This document shows, one piece after another, positions 12,171 to 25,200 of a stretch of DNA of 64,000 nt. Every line of letters starts with the position of its first letter. Within the stretch, counting starts at the first letter, position 1. The stretch spans positions 24,055,618 through 24,119,617 of the forward strand of contig SSBO01000012.1 in the NCBI GenBank assembly GCA_005281725.1, read 5' to 3'. This DNA is from Wuchereria bancrofti. Taxonomy: Eukaryota > Nematoda > Chromadorea > Rhabditida > Onchocercidae. The notes beneath the pieces were generated by a model, which was not told the DNA's origin, did not search any database, and saw nothing but the letters and a program-made list of their open reading frames with translations. The position numbers were made by a program, and so were the translations under genes.

Positions 12171-15100
12171 CTATCTTTTGTTCAGCTGTGGAGCCGAAAC
12201 TCTAACTTTCCCAGGAATATTTCGTGAAATTTGATCATCAGTTGCTAGCACCTTCAATAAATTTAATTCTTGTGCATTCGCTGATTTATCACGCTGAAAA
12301 TGAGAAATAAATAGTGAGTTATTTAACAGACTAAAAGCAAAGTAACAGCAAATATCACCTATCACGAAGATCTGAATGGAAAAAATGTGTTTATTTCACA
12401 ACAAAATACTATCGAAATTACGTAGTCATCACTGTAGTTATGAAACTGTAATCATTATCATTTTCAAACTTAAGTATGACATCCGATGAAATATAAGAAT
12501 GAGTTTACTGATGAAGTTGAAGATTTAACTTTCCTAGACATATTTCTCAAATTTTGATTATCGGCTGTCAATTCCCATCTCAATCTTTAGCAATAGTTTT
12601 GGTAAACGAAACATAGAGCAGACTATAGAAAATAATAGTTAGAAATACTACCTGGAACAATGCTATTGCACTCTTAGCCGCTTTTCCTCGTTTTCCAGTA
12701 CCTGGAGTTAATTTCACCTTATATTTAAAATTTTGCATCGTTTGGTACGGTGCCACAACCACCAAAGCAAACAGAAGAACGTCCTCATCCAACGGTCGCC
12801 ATGTCAACGAATTCAACATTTTCGTTTCTTCGGCATCCATTACTGCCATATCTGCCACATCTGCTTCCAATTCATCTTCCTCCTGAAGATGAAACGGACA
12901 ATTTTTGATAGGTATATACCTTCTAGTGCAAATTAAATTTAAACAATTTCAACCTCACATTTTTCTTTTGAACTAATTCAGAGTGCTTTGAAATTCCTGG
13001 TCACAATGCTTATCTGATAGCTTAAACTGGATAACCTCGTCCTCTATATCGATAAATTTTTATCCTATATGCTGCATAAATGGTTTGGAAATTGCCAATA
13101 TTGTTATCATATGAGAGAAACTTTAAATGACAGAAACCTATACACTTGCATTGAATCTGAGTTAATGCCTTACCTCTTTAGCTTTTGTTGAAGGTTCGGC
13201 TTTCTCCTCAACCACTGATATATTTCTCTCATATTCAAATTGACTCGTTAAACTGACTTTGCCATCTTTAACATTTTTCTTTTTTGCTTTCTCCAAAGTC
13301 TTCTCATTCATGTTTTTTCCTAAAAAAAAAATCCATTATTCATACTATAATTCTCACAAGAATTTGCATAATATCACAGCAGCATATAATCACATATACG
13401 TCGCGGAGTTCCGCAGCTGTTAGACTTAATGCTTATACATATCGTTGCATAATAAATAAAACAAAAAATGAGCCACAGAAATACATTCCATAAAGAGATT
13501 TTGAAAAATATTAACATTTATAGAGTGCATTAATATAGTGACTAATTCACCCTTACTAGAAACATCGCTAACATTACTTCTGATCTAACTGAATTTAAAC
13601 CTATGTGTATGAGATAAATAATGCTAATAATAATCAAGTTATGGATTTTGAGGATAGAAAAAGAATTTCCTCGGTGTAACAAATGTGACAAACTTTCTAA
13701 ATCTTTTGTATCCTTCGGTTTTGATGCCAGTAACATCAACCTTAATTGGCGCTCCTCCTCATCCTGATCACCATATTTCTTTTTGATTTTCTCTGCTTTA
13801 TGTTTCTGCCGTCGAGTCATAGGCCGTACTTTGCCACTTTCTTTCAATTCATTTATTTTTTGCTCCTCGTTATTGTCTCGAATATCACTGGCCGTATTGA
13901 TAGCAGATTTCCTTTGTACTGAGGGACCTACTTGAATAATGGTATAACTGTTATCTTCATCTGTTCCTTTTCCAATAATACCTTGCAGGTTAACCTAAAC
14001 ATCGTTATTACTAATCATTCCCTTTATATAATCAATTAACAGTATACAATATTTAGCTTTCAAAAATCAATAAGAATAAAGTTGCACGATAACTTTAATA
14101 GTGCTAACCTCAAAATTTATAACCGTTTAATGAATTAATAATTATTTATTTTTTGATGAGGATAATGGGACATCTTATAAAGATTGAACTGATGCAAAAC
14201 ATTAAACAGATTCTGAGATTCTCTGTCTTAAGAAAAATTTCTCTTTTTTTCTTTTATGTCTATGCCTATCTTTTAAAGCTTTAAAGTTGATAAAAGATTC
14301 TACCCTTGCCTTTTTCAGCACATTACTCAATGCTAAAAACAAAACGAATTATGCAACATTTCAATAGCAGATTTTTACCTGAACATCAGGAAAATCATCA
14401 ATTTGCGCATCTGAATTCTTTTCTTCTTCACTTCCACTTTCACTTAAAGAAATACCATTATCTTCACCATCATCTTGGTACATAGCACTATCCTCCTCTG
14501 TGACCACAGGAGCAACTTTCCTTTCTTCTCTATGTCTTTCTAGTGAATCCTCATCTAGTTGAAACATTACACCAAATCCCATTTGCAATTGACATGTTGG
14601 TAGATAATTCTTTTTACCACGTATCATAAAGCTACCTGGTGTTAGATATTCACCTGTTGGTGCTGTTCTCGAAACCTACAATATTATTTGGTTACAATTA
14701 AGACTTCTAACCTTGAAATTTACTTCATTTCAACTTTTTTGAAACATTTTCCAGCTCATTAAAGCATCTTCGACAAATGATGTGTTTTTATATTCAAAGC
14801 ATATAGCAAATGATTAATGAGTATCACAACGTTATATTTATAATCATTTTATCGCATAATATTAAACCCATATTCTTATCTCTTTTCTAATTTTATCTCT
14901 AATAAATCGTTCTTAATATCTTGAACTTGAAATAGTTTAAATATTAATGTCCAATAAGTAACCTGATGTTGATGAACCCACCACGCTGAGCTTGTTATTT
15001 TCGCTTCCCATGCAGAGGAATAAGAAATGGCCATGGTAGCAGCTTCATTCAGAGTTCGTGGTGGTATATCACCACCCCCTAATTTATTGCGTATAATAAT

Positions 15101-18100
15101 AGATGATGCACCACGTGTATCTGCGTGCATATAAATATCACCTGGCCGAAGATATCTAGAATATTCAGAAATTGATTTTGCTTCACATTCCAAAAAAAAA
15201 AAAAGAGAATAAAGAAGCGATGGAATTCAAAATTCACCTCTTCACAAGTAACTCATTCTGCTGTGCATCGCGACCGCCAATCACCAAATAATTTTCGGAG
15301 CTGACAAACCAGAAAAACTTCTCGAACCACATCACACGTCTCTTTTTCATAACTTCAGCTTTTGTGTGAACCTTAACACTACGGAAATAAGGAAGATAGG
15401 ACGCGATACAATGGAAAAAGTAAAGTGAGCAAACTTTTCAATAAGCCAATAATTCTTCCTTCTGTTAAATGCATTCAGTAACGTTAGTTTCATTCCATGA
15501 TTTAAATTAACAACAAAAATGTAAATACTACCACTTTCAGCGTTTCCTTCATCTTAATTTTGGTTGATTTCAACGCTTTTGATGAAGCACAAATTGTTTT
15601 CTGCTGTTTTTGCTGTGCAGCCTTTTTTTCCTTATGGAGTTTTCTAGCGTTTTGATAAGACGACAAAGCAATATCAATAGTAACCTCAAATAAAGAATTT
15701 ATGCTATGTAGAATGCATGGTCATCTTTCTTTTCATTTAATCTGAGTAGTTTCAAATCGTATAGATTGGAAATCCACAAAGATAAACAAAGACTAAGTTG
15801 ATTCAAATTTTTCATTACAATCTCTGTACTACAGTTACCTTTTTAGGATCAATTTCTGGACGATACGGATCTCCGAGCAGCAGTGTCATTTGATTTGAAT
15901 TTAAATTTAAACCAACGATAGAAGCAGCGATTGGATTTCCAGCTTCACAGGCATTCACTCGCATTTCTTCAATAGCTTCCCAACTAAGCTGAAATAAATG
16001 ATTTGTCAGTTCCTGAGAATTTTAAAAATGTTTGGGAATGATTCTCTGGATAATAGGATAATATTACTTGATTAGCAATAGCTGATCGAATAACCAACAG
16101 AGCTTTATCCACCAAATCATTATTTAACTCAATCAATTCAGCCATCTTTTCCCTTTCCACTTGCGCCATTTTTAAAGCTTCTATTCGATCCTGCATTAAC
16201 AACAAAATTTATTCGTTAATGAAATTCCATGGAGAAATGCGTTTTATGGACGTAGTAATAACATATTCTTTCCAGAAATAGAATGCAGGAAAGAACATCA
16301 TAATTATACCTGCTGATCCTTTATGACATTATTTAGTTTCTTCATTGCTTCCTTTTCTACATTAAGCGCTTTTACATCAGCTTTTTGCAATTCTAGTTTT
16401 GAGAAGAATTCATCGACACATTCCGAGAATGAATCAAAATGTTTTGTTTGCATGCCATTAAACTGCGAAAACATGAATGGATGAAATTCCTAGAAAAGGT
16501 ATATCATATAATTACTACAAATGCAAGTATTAGATGATTAAAAATCAACAGTAGAGGAACGTCAGCTAAAGTTAAACAAACCTGATATGTTTCAACAATA
16601 ACGCCATCCATTCTCGTATCCTCTTTATAAATTAGAAATCCTTGTGCTGCATTATATCTAATGGTATTGAAAATTTGATGAGCTAATTGAAGAGCTTCAA
16701 GTAATTTTGCTGCACCACTCTCATCCATATCAATGTTTACACCAATCTTAAATTTCATTGCTATGGTTGATGGCAAACTATATCACAAAGTAGACTAGTT
16801 GTAGTTATTGGTGATTATAACCAAACTGTAAACGTATTAAATCACAATAAAGAATATTAACCTAATAGAAAATGATCAATTCTAAGATACACGACAAACA
16901 CTTAAATTATTAAATTAGAGAATTTCCAGACTATAGCAAATGCAAATGCACTATAGTAATTTCAGACAAAGCGAATTACACAAACAAGATATGTTACAAA
17001 ATTTTCTTTTTAAAAATTTTACAAAATTATCTATCCAAAACATGTTCCCTTAAAATATCAAACCAGATCAAACCTGAGCATTTTGACCAACACCAATGGT
17101 TCTCAATGAATGTTCAATTAAAGTAGGACCATACTGAGTAAGGGGAGCAAGGAACCGTTTCACTGATTCACCCTTTTTGGCTTTTTTGAATCCTTCTATC
17201 AGTTCATAATTTGTTGGGCAACTAACATCTTGTCGTGCAGCTTCAACTGGATATCTAAATGCGCTTTTTTTTTTTTTTTTAAATCAAACTGGTGAAAAAT
17301 GAAAATCAAAAATGTCGAAGATGATAAAGTGAAAATAGTAACCGTTCTTGCACAGAAAAACGCACATCCGTTTCCTTGTCAGTTCTGGGCCGTAATACGT
17401 TAAGTATAGTGTAACTGTTGTTCGTTAAAAGCACATTGCCTCTGTCATATAACTCAACAATCTATAACAAAGTTTCATTTTGGCTTAAAAAATGAAGTCA
17501 CTAAATGTTCAGGTAAAAATTATTGCTAATTAACACTTTTTTGTTTTAAATCATTAACCCTCCTGTATGAATTCATGAAGAAAATAAAATGAAACCAAAT
17601 GCTAAATGAAGAAACCAGACTTTCTTTTGAAGCAAATACCAAAATTATCATTTTCTACTGCGACATTAGTCGTCTCTAAATTGACAATGTTACATAACGT
17701 ACCACATGGCATGCCTGTTCATCGAAACCGAACTGCATATCGATAATCCGATCAACACCAAGTTGTGTAATACTTTCCAGTCGTTTATGCCTGATATGCT
17801 TCCGAAGTTTCATTGTAAAAGATGACGGAAATTGAGCTTTAGGCCAATCAAACGTAGTTTTATGAATTCTACATCCGGATTCCAACATAATGAAGCATTT
17901 CTCATCTGGTCTATAAATTCCACAGATGTTTTCAATTTTTTACTACAATATTGAAAGCATAATTAATTCTAGTTGCTTGAAAATCGTACTTCTGAATCCG
18001 TATAAGATATGTTTTAGAATCCATATCATACACATTGATGACACGTTGACCAGTTAGTTCTTTCAAGTCATGAATCACAGCAAATACATCCAAAGTTGAG

Positions 18101-18114
18101 AATCGGTTCTTCAT
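12171..18114 (-). CDS. NEMF: NEMF / Rqc2 ribosome-associated quality control factor
   Basis: NEMF binds 60S subunits that still carry peptidyl-tRNA, recruits Listerin and directs C-terminal tailing of stalled chains. Sixteen in-phase exons (17990-18114, 17703-17910, 17343-17461, 17074-17254, 16582-16746, 16310-16489, 16068-16190, 15839-15988, 15532-15684, 15238-15371, 14963-15155, 14379-14675, 13694-13994, 13174-13319, 12652-12882, 12171-12293) give 942 residues; human NEMF has 1076. NFACT-N opens [11 protein letters not shown] and keeps the tailing-critical Asp-Arg in QLGVDRI (D95, R96). A helical, coiled-coil-like middle precedes the NFACT-R domain, seen in [33 protein letters not shown] and [10 protein letters not shown]. 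The C-terminus carries PGKVRVSAP, typical of the family. The start is set by similarity and lies one base after an AG acceptor (TTCAG C ATG), which suggests trans-splicing. Confidence 0.95.
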
Positions 18115-19255
18115 GCTGAATTCAAGCTTTACATACATCTTGATTAAACTAATCTGATGCATAACGCATCTTTTAGCATTTTTACATTCGCACATGAATC
18201 GGTTTTTAAAAAACGAAAAACTTTTACATCAAACATTTAAAACTATCGATACGCTTTATCCTCCTATTATCAAATTGTTTTTTGTAACTTGTAATCATTT
18301 GCTGTTAAAATTCTTACCCCCTTTTACTACATGTATTATAAACATGGAACGGCTGTGAAAAGTATAAAATATTTTCAGGTATACCATAGGGAATATCACA
18401 TACTTTTTTAAATAGCTAAAGGATGGCAACCATTTCGAGCAAGCAAGTATGCATGCAATTACAATACTTTAATACAAATTTGAACGAAATAACGGAACAA
18501 TGTAAAACACAACTTTTGTGAGTGGCAATGCTACTAATCACTTCTCAAAGATAAATGTCAAGGTTAAGATCCATGACAATCTCCAAGAGCTAAGCAAACA
18601 ATTGTATGCACTCACACATGCATAAAAAAACACTATTAAGGAGGAAAGAGGAATTAATAAGTAGTTGAAATGTTTAATGTTACACAAAAGAACTCGAAAA
18701 TTGAATATCCAAAACACAAGCAAAGAAAAATAATAGGCTAATTTACTCTCTACAGAAGAACGCAAAAATAAACAAAAATAAGCTATTAGACAACAGCAAT
18801 TCAAAGCGACAAAAATGAAGGAAGATTGATCTTTCGATACGCGTGCATAAATACATCACTGCATATCTTACAGAAATATTATAAAATACAGGAAAGAAGA
18901 AAACAGGGAGAAGATCGATACTTACATGATCATAATTTACATATTTATCTCCGTCAGCATCATTATCAGCTAATGTACAACACTTAATTATTTGTTTAAT
19001 ATAAAAAACCCGAGATGACACGTGAGATTAGAGCAATTGGAGAAATTCGGAGACTCGCATTGTTCGGAAAATGAATTTTTTCTCTTTTTCCTGATAGAAA
19101 AAGACAAATTAACAAAGGTGAAATGAAAAGATGGAATGTGAGATAAGGAAAAAGCTTCCTTGCCTTAGTTATAATTCATCCTCTCTGCTCTCGGCAGTAT
19201 TTTTTCCCTATATTTGTTATCATCAAAAACGCTGGTAGCTTCTGTCATATCAACT
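18115..19255. other. Intergenic region between disl-2 and NEMF
   Basis: About 1.1 kb of A+T-rich sequence. Two - strand open frames near 18.5-19.0 kb are hydrophobic and Phe/Leu/Cys-rich, begin at doubtful codons and have no family similarity; they are not called. It should contain the NEMF 5' region and the disl-2 3'UTR. Confidence 0.55.
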
Positions 19256-22200
19256 TTAGCTTAGCGAAGTAATAGCTTCCGCCAAAGACAACAATTTTTC
19301 ACCGCTAATTGGTTGCTTCAACACTGCCTGAAAATAGACGATATAACTATTTATTGCATTTCAAAATAGCAAAATATTTCAAGACAGAGAATAGTATAAA
19401 TTAGTTTAACGAACTGAAGTATTTCTAACAAAAGTAATTACCTGATATTTCGTTGGTTCCGGAAGTGCGGAAAGGATTACTTCTACAACAGTACACATCG
19501 AAATAATTTGCTCGATGGCAGCATTTGAACCATCACTGGTGGTATCCCAGTAAAGAAGTAACGATGGGCATGGACCCTCAATAAATCTGGGCTCACGTGC
19601 CAATCGCAGACGCTGTAAGATTGAAAAATTAAAAAAAATTTATAGACATCACGAATATTTAATAAATCTTTACTGGATCACATTTACCACTCTTCCACAC
19701 ATTGCTACATCCCTCTACATTACCATCACCAAAGAAGAAAAGCAATAATACAGTAATACTATGTCGAATGGATGATGGATGTAATACTAGAGTGATAAGA
19801 TATGATAAAACGTGATTTTCATGTTTTGCTTCATTTTATTTTTGTTTGATAATTAAAACATTTGAAACTTATGCAATTCTAAAATCACTGTTACAAACAG
19901 GTGAAAAAGCTAAAATCTAAACATCATGACACTCAAGTCTTGTGCAGTTTATTAATCAACCTAAATAATAATAATACTATACACAAACAATTCCTTACTG
20001 CGATTTTTTTTGTGACAAATTTACATGAAAAAACATACACTTGTATAAACACGCTTTACAACACCGTACTTTATGACCAGAACATCGAAAGAAGCATCCA
20101 GTACTTGTATGACCACAGCACGTTCTGTTAGTGGTCCACATTCCTGAATTTCATATTCAGTTACAAATGAATAAATCATTTCTACTTTATTATATTATCC
20201 ATTCTCAAAAGACACAAGAAACTAGAACAAATTCAACAAACCTTGATGAAGACACCAAAGAACATATCATCACTTGCTTCCGAGACTGTTTTTGCAATTA
20301 GTTTTCTATCATTGCAATGACTTGCTATAGTTTCGATTTCTTTCACAGTTAAACCTGGTGCAGGAGAGTAACCAAGGGCTGCTGACAAAAAGCGATGTAC
20401 CTAAAAAACTGTCCTTAAACTATAAGAAGTAAAAACTCAACAAATGCTTAGGATATTTCATAAATACATTTGAATTCCCTCAAATTAAAAATGTCTTAGC
20501 TATTTTAGCTAATCGCAAAACTAATCATCCAAAATTAATAATTTCTAGCTAATCCCAAAAAGTAGTAACCACTATATATACTTCATATTTATGAAATAAT
20601 GCAGATATTCGAAATGAGTTGCTTAAATTGTAGAAATCTGATTTTACATAATTTGACTGCTCTATATCATACTCTATATTTATTATAATGATGATCAACG
20701 AACCATAATATCTGGATATCGACGTATTGGTGAGGTGAAATGAGTATAAAACGGAACTGAAAGAGCGTAATGTGCATAATCAGCTCGGTTTTTCAACGAA
20801 CCAACGCAGAAATATAATGCCAATTGCATTGATTTCATCAGTAAATGTGTTAGCATCTAAAACAAAGACGATATCATACTCTTTACTTGTAGTTTTAGCT
20901 ATAAAAAATACATAAATTTTAATTTTTACTTCTATTTCTTAATCATATGTTACTATTTGTGTTACCTGTACAACAGTTCGCTTTAATTCACTATCTCCTT
21001 CATACTTTAGCAAGCTCGAAGCGATTGTTGCACTCGAGGAACCATCTAATTCGAAGCCGACCTTTTCACATTTCTCCAAAATATCACGTAGCATCTACAG
21101 AATAACATTTGAGAAAGTATTTAAGAAGAATGAGATTTGGCAACATCAACAAAAATCTCAATAAGAAATAAAGTTCAGCAAGCTATTTTTATCAGTTTTG
21201 AAAAAGATGCGAAAAAATTATACCTTTATTTTTGGAGGTGGATGTCGTCGTAAAAGTGCAGTCTTCGGAAATGACAATTCAATTTTTCGAGCTACAGCCA
21301 TATTTGCCAGTAACATGAACTCTTCCACAAGAAAATTGGCTTCCTTACGCTATAATGAAATAACGTTAACATCGATCACATTTAAAAGAAAAAAAAAATT
21401 CCAAATTGATGAAACATTTACAAGTTGTGTAAGAAAGATCAAAGAGAGACCAATAGGAAGGAAACCTACTTCGCTAAGACAAAGACCGTTAGGCATTCCT
21501 GATGTTTCATCAAGTGTAAAGTTCAGTTTTGGCATTTCGAAATTAATAGATCCGTTTTCAAATCGTTTTTTTCTCAGAATGACTGCAATCTGCAAAACTC
21601 GATAATGATACATAGTTTTGACATTTAAGTAGATCTCTAGAATATCGATTTGTTGAGGATGAGATCGAAACATACAAAGTAACTACTTCCAAGAAATTTA
21701 GATCATACAAAGTAGTATCATTCAAATCACTATTAAAAAGCATCCGAAGCAAATGATACCTTATTCAGACGAAGTATTGCTTCTTTTACTTCATCCGACT
21801 TTTTGCCATTGAAAATTTTCGGCAACTCGGATGACACGAAATCTTTTTCCGGATTAACGATAAAATCCTGCAGATAGTAAACTTGAATGTATCATATAAA
21901 ATTCTTCAGAAAACTACAGCTGACAAAATCAAGAGTTAGAAAACGAAAGCAAATCTGCTTACCTGCGCATGCTCATAAGAGAGCTTGCAACATGACCGAA
22001 TAATTGTACGTCCAAACCATTCATCAAATATTTCTCCTTGGTCATTAATCTTCCAAACCACCGAAAACGTCAGCCGATCGACATCAGGATTTAATGAACA
22101 CAATTCTTCACAAAGCATTTGTGGTAGCATTGGAATCACCTGGAAATCTCAGACAAATATAATTCAAAGCACTACGAAAATAAGTGCAGTGGAATTAAAT

Positions 22201-25200
22201 GAACTAACTTTGTGGACGAGATAAACCGATGTACCACGGTTAAAAGCCCAATGGTCAAGTTCGGTGCCGAATTGCACAAAATGCGAGACATCAGCTATAT
22301 GAACACCAACCTGGAATTTTCACAATATTTTCTACTTCCAAGAAAATGATACAAATTTAAGGGAGATGTTGTAACTTACCTCCCAACCAGGATTACCAGC
22401 TCCGTCACAGTTCGAAATTGGCTTTATGTGAAGAGCATCGTCCAAATCTCGAGCTGTACTTGGATCAATTGTGAACACAGTTTCATCTCGGAAATCCTTT
22501 CGATATTTGAACTCCTTCTGCAAACAACACAAAGTTCTAGGACAGATAATTAGATTTATCAAATAAATTTCATTAGTTTGGCATTCAACGAAAACAAACT
22601 TCATCAATTTTCCATTCCACTGCTTCGGTAATTGGAAGTGATGAAAGTGCAGCTTGTGAAAACTCTCGAGTATCAACATCATTCGCCAATAGTAAGCCTT
22701 CTGTTTCTGCTTCTATATCACCCGCTAAACCAAGGCTTTTGTATAACTTCCTAAACATATCATCGATTTATGCAGCAGAATATAACTAACTTCTTAAAAA
22801 CAGTATCAGCAATGAAGAGAAGTTGCTAACCCCCGAGCAAATTGCGCTGTCGCTTGCCACTCTACCATTCGTGCCACATAAATGAATTTCGCAAAATCTT
22901 GGGGCCGGTCAAAAAATGCACCAGGCGTTTGTTCCGCTGGTATCATCATTCGTGGCATTCGTGAATCACCCGGCGAGAAAAGTGCCCAATTACGATTTCC
23001 GTCAGCCATCATTTTTAACATGCCTACTGCAGCTCGACAATGTTTCTGTTCACTGATGAAAACTACCTAAAATTTTTCACTTCACAAATATGAAATCCCG
23101 GCCTAATTATTCATAATTTACATAAATGGAGCATACCGTACCAATACCAACAACTGGCAAAGAACACCAGTTATAGATGACTAAAACAATGAAAAGTTTA
23201 GACTTAACCTCAGCAGTTTTTTGAAGGCACATGTCAGGAATTCCCCAGTCCTCATCAGGCATATCCGATAAAATTCGATAATTTGATCGTCGCTGCACAG
23301 ACCCATTTGTGCCAGTTCCATTACGCCGTGTTGTTACTGTACTTATTCCCAAACTTGAAACGGAGGTACCACATGCTGATGTTCCGGATTGCGAAAGACC
23401 TCTTAAACATATCCAGTAAATTCCGACAGATGTGCTTTAAATGTTACTGAAAGATATAGATAAAAAATACTTTTACATACGTTGGTGAATCAGTTCGTTT
23501 TATAATGGCCAATTTGGATATGGTATTCAGAATAAGCGGATCTATACCGCCGTTATCATCTATAACTCGTTTACGACGTTCCAATTCAAGCTGGAATAAA
23601 ATGAAATTCACAAATCTTACAACAAAAGTTAGGAATTCCATAGATTACATAGAAGCAACTCTGAAAATAACCTTTGCAGCAATACATAGCATCTGTTCGC
23701 GGCTGTATCGTCGATTACTTGTAACGGGTACATCTTCTTTCATCTTTTCACTTGAAATGCATTTACCAACGCATGCGGGTAACTGGAAGACGAAAGACTG
23801 TCTTATGAAAATTTCAGACTACAGGTAAATCACACTACAATAGACTCTCAACGATTTACAGTTTTTATAAGAAAAAGTAGTTTACATCAAGAAGTTCAGC
23901 TGGTGACAGTTCTACTTCGTAATCACTACGCTTGATTGGTGGGATGGTTAATGGCTTGCCGTTGTCGTCGACACTAGCTTTCAAATTTCCACCACGCCAT
24001 GCTTCATACAGTGCATCACGAACCTTAACATTCCAAATTACGAAAAAAAAAAAATTGTAAAACAGACAGATAAAAAATCGAAAATAATATAGAGCTTACA
24101 ACCCAACAGTTCCTGTCTTTGATGCGAACAACGACAACATCACCATGAAGTGCGCGATTACGATCGTGAACACCAAGAATCAAGATATCCTGCTGTTCAT
24201 CGCCCATAGGATTATCCACAAATGATTCCTCGTAATTGCGTTGATTAACACGCAAAATGCCCTTAAGTGAATCTAATACAATAACATAATTTCTTTACGT
24301 CTTCCAATATTCATAATGGAAGGTAGGGAAGTTAGTAATTAAATGGAAGATATGTCAAGACATGTAGAGGGATATTTAAAAAAATAAGCATATGAGCAAC
24401 ATCAACTCACAAGGAATATAAGTATACCTTAATGAGATCTCCATTGGCTATTCCACGATTTACCGCATCCAAACTCATGTAAGGCATAAAAAAGGGTTTA
24501 CGAGTCTTCTGATTCTGTTGAATATTTCGCTGTTGATTACTTCCATTAACTTGCTGGGCATTACCTTGCATGCAGTGTAAATTATTGAGATACTGATGAT
24601 GTCCAGCTGCACCAAAACCACCATTTTTATTGGCTGCAAATGATAATTATGGATGTTTAAAAGTTTTCTCATATTTATAAACAAATAATATAGTTCTAAA
24701 TATGTAGCCAAATCAATCAGTCACATCAGAAAATATTCCAAATGAACATTGGTTTTTAATAAAAAAAAAGAAAAAAACAGAACAGAAAATTAACATAAAA
24801 AAGTAATATGGACAACATACTCTTATGCAATGCTTGTGTATGACTGTTTGCAATAGTCTCCATCACCATAGCATGTAGTAATGGGAGCAAACGTCACATC
24901 AATAAAATTGAAACTTTAACCATACCCAAGTGCTGCAGCACTATAGCTGATAAACTAATCAAAAATCCGTGCCACTTATTTCATATTTAAGAAGTTTATA
25001 TTTATTCTTAAAAAAAAAAAAAATTACAAAGAATAGAGAAGTGAAGGATGCCAACATTATCATTCCATTCCTACCACTGATTGCTACAGATCATTCATGG
25101 AAAGCTAGTTGGACAACTACACAATTATCATTTCACAGGCTAAATGAAAATTAGCGGATGGCGAATTATCCACAGTTACTCCGTAGACATGGAGAGTACT

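Noticed and set aside
16747..16776. N-terminal extension of NEMF exon 5 (PSTIAMKFK)
   Set aside because: No acceptor upstream keeps phase. The TTTAAG acceptor before 16746 joins exactly and matches the family alignment.
18538..19021. Two overlapping hydrophobic - strand open frames
   Set aside because: They are Phe/Leu/Cys/Ser-rich with no recognisable domain, no joinable exons and doubtful start codons.
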